NCBI RefSeq assembly: GCF_954871325.1
Contig: NC_088777.1
Coordinates: 34,759,366-34,823,365 of the forward strand
Length of the DNA stretch: 64,000 bases
Direction of reading: 5' to 3'
DNA from: Gordionus sp. m RMFG-2023
Lineage: Eukaryota > Nematomorpha > Gordioida > Chordodea > Parachordodidae
The notes under the pieces are model-generated. The model ran no database searches, was not told the origin of the DNA, and worked only from the letters and a program-made list of their open reading frames with translations. This document shows, piece by piece, positions 62,001-64,000 of this stretch (its first letter is position 1; each line of letters opens with the position of its first letter). The translations under genes and the position numbers were made by a program.

Positions 62001-63814
62001 AAAAAAACTGTGCTATTTATAAATATATTTTTCACATATTCTTCAAACCCGGACCTTTATTTTGTTGAAATGTTCACATCTCTGGTTTTAAACCCTCAAA
62101 GTGATAAGCGATTTGAAAGGTAAAGATGTTATTCTTGACTTCTATCTAAGTTGTTAATTTACTTTTTAACAAGGTTGATTTTACCTTAAAGGGATTAATA
62201 GTTTATCTTTGAATCATTACAATGATTGGTAATGTTCTTTAGACTGTTTTTAAATTGTTTTATATATGATAGTTTGGTGGGACCATCATGAATTTAGAAA
62301 TCAAAAAGAAATTTTTCTCATTGCTCAGAGAAATCAAAGGAAAAAAGAAAGGAGGAAGTTATATTTATCATATCATTGAACGTTTTAGATGCAAAAAGTA
62401 TAGAACCATATAAAATTCTAGAAATAATATAAGATTTTGGCATGGCAATAAATTTATAGGGAAAATGAATTGTGACCTATGATTTGAATTCAAATTAAAT
62501 ATGGAAAATAAAATTAACGATATATTTAATCCCTCAATTTTACTACATCTCTCTTGGTTTTCAAAAAAATTGTATTAACCTTGAAATCTAATGTCAATAT
62601 AACAAAACTACAAATAAAAATTTTTTAAATAAAAATGAGGTAAATATTGTTAGTAGTGTATAGGTATTGGCCCAATACCAGTATTGGTTAAAACAGAAGT
62701 GGTATCATCTTTGATAATATGATTTAATAGGTATGAGAGATAGGCAGAGATCAAAATAATTTTTTGAACATCTTACAGCCTAGCTTAAAATTTTAATAAT
62801 TTTATCATTTTGGTTATATTTTACAATTTGTGTCAAGAAGTTATATATATTGTATTCAATTATATGATTTTCCAACAGAATAATTTAATTTATTTTTTAA
62901 AAATCAGTCTAGTCCAGAATTTTTAATAATCATATATTTTTGGCACTCAAAATAAGATATGAATATCAAATGATAAAGAGTTTTCATTACATTCAGAATC
63001 CTATAAATTAAAAGTTTTTTTTTTGTTTTTGCAACTTGCAATTGTGAAAACCTCTTATTTCCTTTGTCATTATTAGCAAATAGACTTATTACCCATTTAT
63101 TGAATAATATTATATCACTATATTTATTCTCATAGTAAAATTATGTTTATGTATACTAAATTTAACAATTTATTAGAAATTGATTTAGAAAATTTATTTC
63201 AATCATTTTGGCATATATTATATTTGATGATATGATATGTAAGCATATGTTTTTGTTGTTTTGGCAACTTGCAAAGAATCTTTTCATATAATAATAAATA
63301 CTTCGCCTAAAAAATTTTAAAAACACAAAGAAAAACTAGGATAAAAATAACTTATTAACTAAAAGGATACATTTCTACTACTCAAAATAAAGACATTACA
63401 TAAAAAACTACTGTATAACACAAAAAAAAAATAATTGACAAGAAAAAGTTAACTCCATACCCAGTAGAGTATTCAAGGGGTTAACTAAAAACTTTAAATT
63501 ACTGGTAAATTTGCAATTATTTTTTGTCTTGCTTTTTCTAAATTTTCCATATTTCTACCAGACATTACCACTTTTGCTCCATATTTTGCTGATAGAAATG
63601 ATAATGCTTTATAAATAAAAATACAATTGTAAAGCAACCTACATCTAAACATACCTTCCCCTAATCCTGAATTAGCTCCTGTAATAACTATAGTTTTACC
63701 ATAAAAATATGATGGAAATGGGTATTGTTTGTTTAAATTCTCTATAAATTTATATTTTTTATATATATACATAATAATGAGTAAAAAAATTAATAATAAA
63801 AAGAAAAAAAGCAT
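47049..63814 (-). CDS. DHRS7B: DHRS7B-like short-chain dehydrogenase/reductase, 7 exons, complete
   Basis: Membrane-anchored classical SDR; the human relative acts in peroxisome/ER ether-lipid metabolism, but the substrate here is not shown by sequence. Exons in transcript order: 63814-63655, 63606-63503, 51009-50787, 50604-50512, 50038-49886, 47382-47342, 47225-47049. Phases match at every junction, giving 316 residues (human 325). Residues 1-17 form a hydrophobic anchor followed by lysines. The cofactor motif TGANSGLG lies at 45-52, NNAG at 128-131, catalytic Ser at 181, and Tyr194/Lys198 in YSASK. Family blocks NAGISYRG, METNYFGP, LQGKLAIPFRSA, NPGYINTKLS and VDSTTTKGMDP are all present. 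I chose the ATG at 63814 because it places the anchor at the N-terminus; an in-frame ATG at 63916 would add 34 residues. Intron 1 is 48 bp, intron 2 is 12.5 kb and full of hAT elements, and intron 5 holds a hAT derivative and a foldback MITE. Which DHRS7-group paralogue it is remains slightly open. Confidence 0.93.
47798..48402. mobile_element. Foldback MITE in DHRS7B intron 5
   Basis: Inverted ends of about 55 bp made of CCCGG and poly-A blocks (cccggaaaaaaacccccgg; on the other side aggtttttttccgaggg). The 93-codon Lys/Phe-rich minus frame across the right end is low complexity and not a gene. Confidence 0.65.
48485..49179 (-). mobile_element. Internally deleted BED-finger hAT in DHRS7B intron 5
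   Basis: Ends TAGGGGTGTGCCGATCC and ...ATCGGCACAGCCCTA, with a perfect 8-bp duplication gatataat (48477-48484 and 49180-49187). The minus-strand frame at 48762-48986 reads [18 protein letters not shown] (half a BED finger) joined to STAGDIDSPYRRS and PENLEALIFIKK (C-terminal tail). It shares its deletion with 30200-31220. Confidence 0.9.
51420..51490 (+). repeat. tRNA-like SINE head in DHRS7B intron 2
   Basis: A-box-like TGGTATAGTCGG and B-box-like AGTTCAAATCC at tRNA spacing, similar to the head at 36297 (both share gtcggt-agagcg-like text). Too diverged for a tRNA. Confidence 0.5.
53530..55514 (-). pseudogene. hAT transposase with BED finger, degenerate
   Basis: In order: MSYQDNDEDNSNPLLNN start at 55514; half BED finger CKMCNRYFSVHTATSIITNK (about 55180-55260); HIINLIVKEGISALDKKLN and IPLDVVTRWNSKYLM (54388-54636), the RNase-H-like region; then TMLDPKTKMKYM (53789-54088, also with a CRKC pair); and the C-terminal dimerisation domain (53540-53770) with LDWWAKNSDFYPTLSLIAKD and SSVPSEREFSKAFDFL. 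The last part is unusually well kept. Frame changes and stops between blocks mean this copy is not functional, although a small intron near 53778-53814 may explain one of them. Confidence 0.85.
55913..56190 (-). mobile_element. Tc1/mariner fragment
   Basis: Starts CAGTAATAATATGATTTG after TA and matches, inverted, the right terminal 280 bp of the element at 27314-28407. The rest is absent, so it is a truncated copy inside the hAT element. Confidence 0.8.
56640..56900 (-). repeat. Two to three diverged copies of the foldback satellite
   Basis: acaattgtcat, ggtacatattcactgaaatt, gacatgtttacaatat and acccatttgc recur at about 110-120 bp, as in 11390-12740. This ties the hAT at 51699 to the foldback at 9243. 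A coding-like minus stretch at about 56400-56600 (SENALEKLAQFLNIL) is unassigned. Confidence 0.75.
57926..58937. other. DHRS7B intron 2 spacer
   Basis: AT-rich, no recognised feature. Confidence 0.45.
59183..61385 (+). pseudogene. hAT transposase remnant
   Basis: A probable start MDIQIDVSESDNDDINM lies at 59183, interrupted by the MITE at 59936. After it comes PKYLVNNPLFIMMIKTLFP (about 60655-60720) and, at about 61240-61375, TTLSSNASVERLFN, a stop, then AKLILSDRRSRLRI and IEMILLLKCN, the hAT dimerisation block. Several stops and frame changes make it dead. Confidence 0.75.
59936..60544. mobile_element. hAT MITE nested in a hAT element
   Basis: Inverted ends TAGAGGTCTGCA and TGCAGACCTCTA, flanked by agggagac and ggggagac (7 of 8). 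Both subterminal regions carry gcgggc-rich repeats (gggcaggcgggcagg; gggcgggcgggt). No transposase. Confidence 0.88.
61742..63490. other. DHRS7B intron 2 spacer near exon 2
   Basis: AT-rich; no recognised frame, repeat or RNA gene. Confidence 0.45.
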
Positions 63815-64000
63815 TTTTTGATTTTTTTTGAAAATAATTAAGAGAATGAATGTCGATTTAAGATTAAGCCATTTTCTAAATAACGACCAGATTATTAAAT
63901 CAAAATTAATTATCATATAAATTAATATAAAACAAGAATAGGCTAGTAATGTTTTGGCCCTTTGGGAAATTATTTTATGAGATGATAGATTAGATAATCT

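Overview
This window is nuclear DNA of an invertebrate-type animal. It is extremely AT-rich, and its two host genes encode the animal polarity scaffold LIN-7 and a DHRS7B-type short-chain dehydrogenase. Both host genes can be read end to end as spliced GT-AG exons. Introns are either tiny (44 and 48 bp) or kilobases long and filled with transposons. I saw no bacterial-style operons, no rRNA genes, no CRISPR array, and no reverse transcriptase or LTR. The phylum cannot be fixed from the sequence alone.

Layout. 0-9 kb: AT-rich intergenic DNA with hAT remnants, transposon tips, Helitron-like 3' ends and a 187-bp duplication. 9.24-14.0 kb: a 4.76-kb foldback element with hAT-type ends, a perfect 8-bp target duplication and two kinds of internal tandem repeats. 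14.0-19.4 kb: a Helitron-like end, a PIF/Harbinger remnant, dispersed repeats and a MITE. 19.5-25.1 kb: a MULE-type transposon whose apparently intact, 19-exon transposase gene has two FLYWCH fingers and, between them, seven tandem copies of a 57-nt mini-exon. It is followed by a 273-bp satellite. 25.1-33.1 kb: lin-7, five exons, starting about 30 bp beyond the MULE terminal repeat. 34.9-37.8 kb: nested TTAA elements, a hAT inside one of them, a tRNA-like SINE head and a piggyBac remnant. 38.6-41.9 kb: a diverged inverted-repeat element. 42.3-44.3 kb: an internally deleted piggyBac holding a structured GC-rich insert. 47.0-63.8 kb (minus): DHRS7B, seven exons. Its 12.5-kb second intron holds a 6.2-kb hAT element with long subterminal repeats and a second, 2.8-kb hAT.

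The main theme is DNA transposons shaping an AT-rich genome. At least eight hAT-like insertions are visible, several with 8-bp target duplications. The 9.2-14.0 kb foldback and the 51.7-57.9 kb hAT share their tips and an internal satellite, so they are probably a derivative and its relative. The most unusual object is the FLYWCH-MULE gene: every mini-exon has splice sites and the same phase, so copy-number change alters a low-complexity linker in 19-residue steps without breaking the reading frame.
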